From Sordaria brevicollis (taxonomy: Eukaryota; Ascomycota; Sordariomycetes; Sordariales; Sordariaceae): DNA of 64,000 nucleotides. Where the stretch lies: the NCBI GenBank assembly GCA_033439795.1, contig JAUTDP010000014.1, forward strand, positions 1 to 64,000. The letters are read 5' to 3'. Positions 61,601 through 64,000 of the stretch are shown in pieces. The notes under the pieces are model-generated. The model was not told where the DNA came from. It worked only from the letters and a program-made list of their open reading frames with translations, and did no database searches. The position numbers were made by a program, and so were the translations under genes. Position 1 is the first letter of the stretch. The number at the start of each line of letters is the position of its first letter.

Positions 61601-64000
61601 AATTTTAATTAACGTCGTAAATACGAAATTAATTTTTAATAAAATAATTAATACTTTTTTAATTTTTAATAAACGGATTACCGAATTCGAGAATTTTATT
61701 AAATCCGTAATACTATTTCCCTTAGCGAAATATAATTGATTAATCGAATTCTTCGAAGAGTTTAAGGAAAAATCCATTCGATTAAAAAAGGATAAGAATT
61801 TAATAAAAATAGAATATAAATTATTAAATTAATACGCCCTATAATAAGAAAATAATAATATAATATTTACATAACGGGAATATATTAAAATATTCGAAAT
61901 CGAACGAAAGAATAACCTTTATTAAAGAAAGGATATACGTAACCAATACTAATTAAAACGTAATAATATAAAATAGGATAAATATTATAACGATTTTATA
62001 ATCGTCGGTACCGACGTTTTTCTTATATTCGCTAAATAAAATTATATAGGAATTATTAACTTTTACGAATTCGATTAATTTATCGAAGATTATAAGAAAT
62101 AAGCCTTATTAAAAGATAAAGAAGAATTTTGAAAGAAGGTTCGGAAGGAGGTCTTTAAATATATATATTAATATTTTAATATATTTAATAAGAAAAAATT
62201 AAATATATTACCGGATTATTATATTAACGATTATAAAATCGATTTAACGGACGGCGTAAAGTTTAAGAATTTTAATTATAATCTATCATATAAAATATCG
62301 GTTAACGAATTAAAAATTTATTAAAAATACGTAAATAAAATATTAATTAAAGGGTTTATCGAAAGTAATTCGGTATTATAAGTAGCGCTTATCTTTTTTA
62401 TACCTAAAGCTAATAATAAATTAAAATTCTACGTAAACTATCGGAAATTTAACGCTATTATTCGAAAAAATAAATACCCGTTGCCCTTTATTAATAAAAT
62501 TATTACCCGAATTAATTAAATAAAAATCTTTTCGAAAATAAATATCCGATAAATATTTTATTAAATATATATATATCCGGACGACGAGAAGTTAACGATA
62601 TTCCGAATAAGATACGGCGCTTATAAATATAAAATCTTACCCTTTAGGTTAATTAACGGTCCGTTTATTTTCTAATAATATATTAACGAAATTTTAATAA
62701 GATATTTCGACGATTTTTATAATATATATATTAATAATATTTTTATTTTCTTAAATAATTTAAAAGAATATAAAATCTATATTAAATAAGTATTAGCGAA
62801 GTTAGAGGCGGCCGGCCTATAGGCGGATTTAAATAAATGCGAATTCTACATTAAAAAGACTAAATTTTTAAATTTTATTATTAAAATTAATAGCGTATTA
62901 ATAAACCCTTAGAAAATTATAATTATAAAGGATTAATAAATTTTAATGAATATACGAGGGATATAATCTTTCTTAAACTTTTATAACTTTTATAAACGCT
63001 TCGTTAAGGATTATAATCGAATAATAAAATTTTTAATAATTATAATTAAAAAGGGAGAAGTTTTTAATTAGAATAAAGATTATTAAATTACGTTTGAAGA
63101 ATTTAAAAATCGTTTACTATTAACGTTTATTTTAATTTATTTTAAATACGAACGTTTAATACGTATAAAAACGGATACGTCCGATAGAATAGTAGTTAGC
63201 GTATTATTATAATTAATTAATAACGAATAATAATCAGTTACTTTTTATTTAGAAATAATATATAACGAAAAATATAATTATTTTATTTATAATAAAGAAT
63301 TAATAATTATTATTAAAGCTTTATAATATTAGAGAGCCGAATTTATTAATTTATACGAACCTTTTTTAGTCCTAACGGATAATAAAGCTTTTAAATAATT
63401 TAATATTAAAGGATTTTCAAATTTATAATAAGCCGGATAGGCCAAATTCCTATTTTAATATTATTTTATTATTTTTTACCGGTTAAAAAAGGAAAACGGT
63501 ATCACGGACGTATTATTAAGGAAAATAAAAGATTTAAAGAGTTAAAAAGTAAAATAAGAAGTATAGAAGACCCTCTAAATCTTTAAAAACTTCGATAATA
63601 GTCGGATAGTATAACCTAATAATATAATTAATAATATTAATACGGTCTATATATCGATTATATTTCTAAATACGGTTATTAGAAAAATTAATTTTAAAAT
63701 TATAAAGGGAATTCGGGAAGAACGATTAGAAGGCTATTTACTTATAAATCGCTTTATTTTTGAGAATAAAATATACCCGGATTTAGAAATCTATTAAAAT
63801 ATAATTAAAAGGGGGGAAAACGGGTATCGATTTATTACTAATAAAATTTTTACCCGTTTTAATAAATTTATTATACTATTTAGTACCCTAAGAATTTAAA
63901 TTATTTATAAACTATATATAAAGATTATTACCGTTTATTTAGGCCGAAATAAAATAAAACGCTCAATATTTATATAATATTAATAATTAAGAATAATTAG
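58656..64000 (+). mobile_element. RIP-inactivated Ty3/gypsy-like element, cut by window end
   Basis: Plus-strand relic. A gag-like region shows a CCHC knuckle ghost at 60,994-61,035, where the four zinc positions all read Tyr with the right spacing. The reverse transcriptase ghost has YINNIFIF for YxDD at 62,727-62,750, followed by AAGLQADLNKCEFYIKKTKFL (near 62,808-62,870), typical of Ty3/gypsy RT. The RNase H-like FIYNKELIIIIKAL lies near 63,280-63,325. Stops occur throughout. Integrase and the 3' LTR should lie past 64,000. It is a different family from the element at 12,764, judged by the LTR and RT sequence. Confidence 0.8.

Overview
The window is nuclear DNA of a filamentous ascomycete, most likely Neurospora or a close relative in the Sordariales. 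Three things support this. Genes have short introns with GTAAGT/GTATGT-type donors, CTAAC/CTGAC-like branch sites and CAG/TAG acceptors. The gene families are typical fungal ones (Rax1-type RGS membrane protein, DUF1772 protein, CCC2-type copper pump). Two large AT-rich blocks carry the signature of repeat-induced point mutation (RIP): CpA turned into TpA on both strands, dead reading frames and ghosts of retrotransposon proteins.

Layout. (1) 1-11,030, gene-rich: end of a small Tyr/Asn/Ser-rich protein gene (+), then on the minus strand a DUF1772 membrane protein, a three-exon MFS transporter and a large Ser-rich protein with two C-terminal membrane helices. (2) About 11,031-28,530, AT-rich heterochromatin-like block. 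It holds a complete but RIP-killed Ty3/gypsy-like LTR retrotransposon (12,764-20,019; 307-bp LTRs, CTTTT target duplication) inserted into older RIP-mutated repeats. Those repeats carry four 11-bp minisatellite arrays and four copies of a 16-bp palindrome. (3) About 28,530-57,050, gene-rich: F-box/beta-propeller-like protein (+), SprT-like metalloprotease (+), CHK1 kinase (-), UBE2C-type ubiquitin-conjugating enzyme (+), ribosomal protein eL31 (-), Rax1-like RGS protein (+), COP9 signalosome subunit 7 (-), CCC2-type copper ATPase (+) and ARF1 (-). (4) About 57,050-64,000, a second AT block: RIP-mutated flank, then the 5' LTR and gag/RT/RNase H relics of another Ty3/gypsy-like element that runs off the window.

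The genes are unrelated housekeeping and regulatory functions, not an operon or cluster. Several are arranged divergently (CHK1/UBE2C, eL31/RAX1, CSN7/CCC2) or convergently (SprT/CHK1, UBE2C/eL31, CCC2/ARF1). The exon structures were worked out by eye from splice signals and protein continuity; all joined frames close correctly. No tRNA, rRNA or CRISPR array was seen. The most interesting sequence-level signals are in the AT blocks: reciprocal RIP gradients across the two LTRs, and the repeated 11-bp arrays with their matched spacing.
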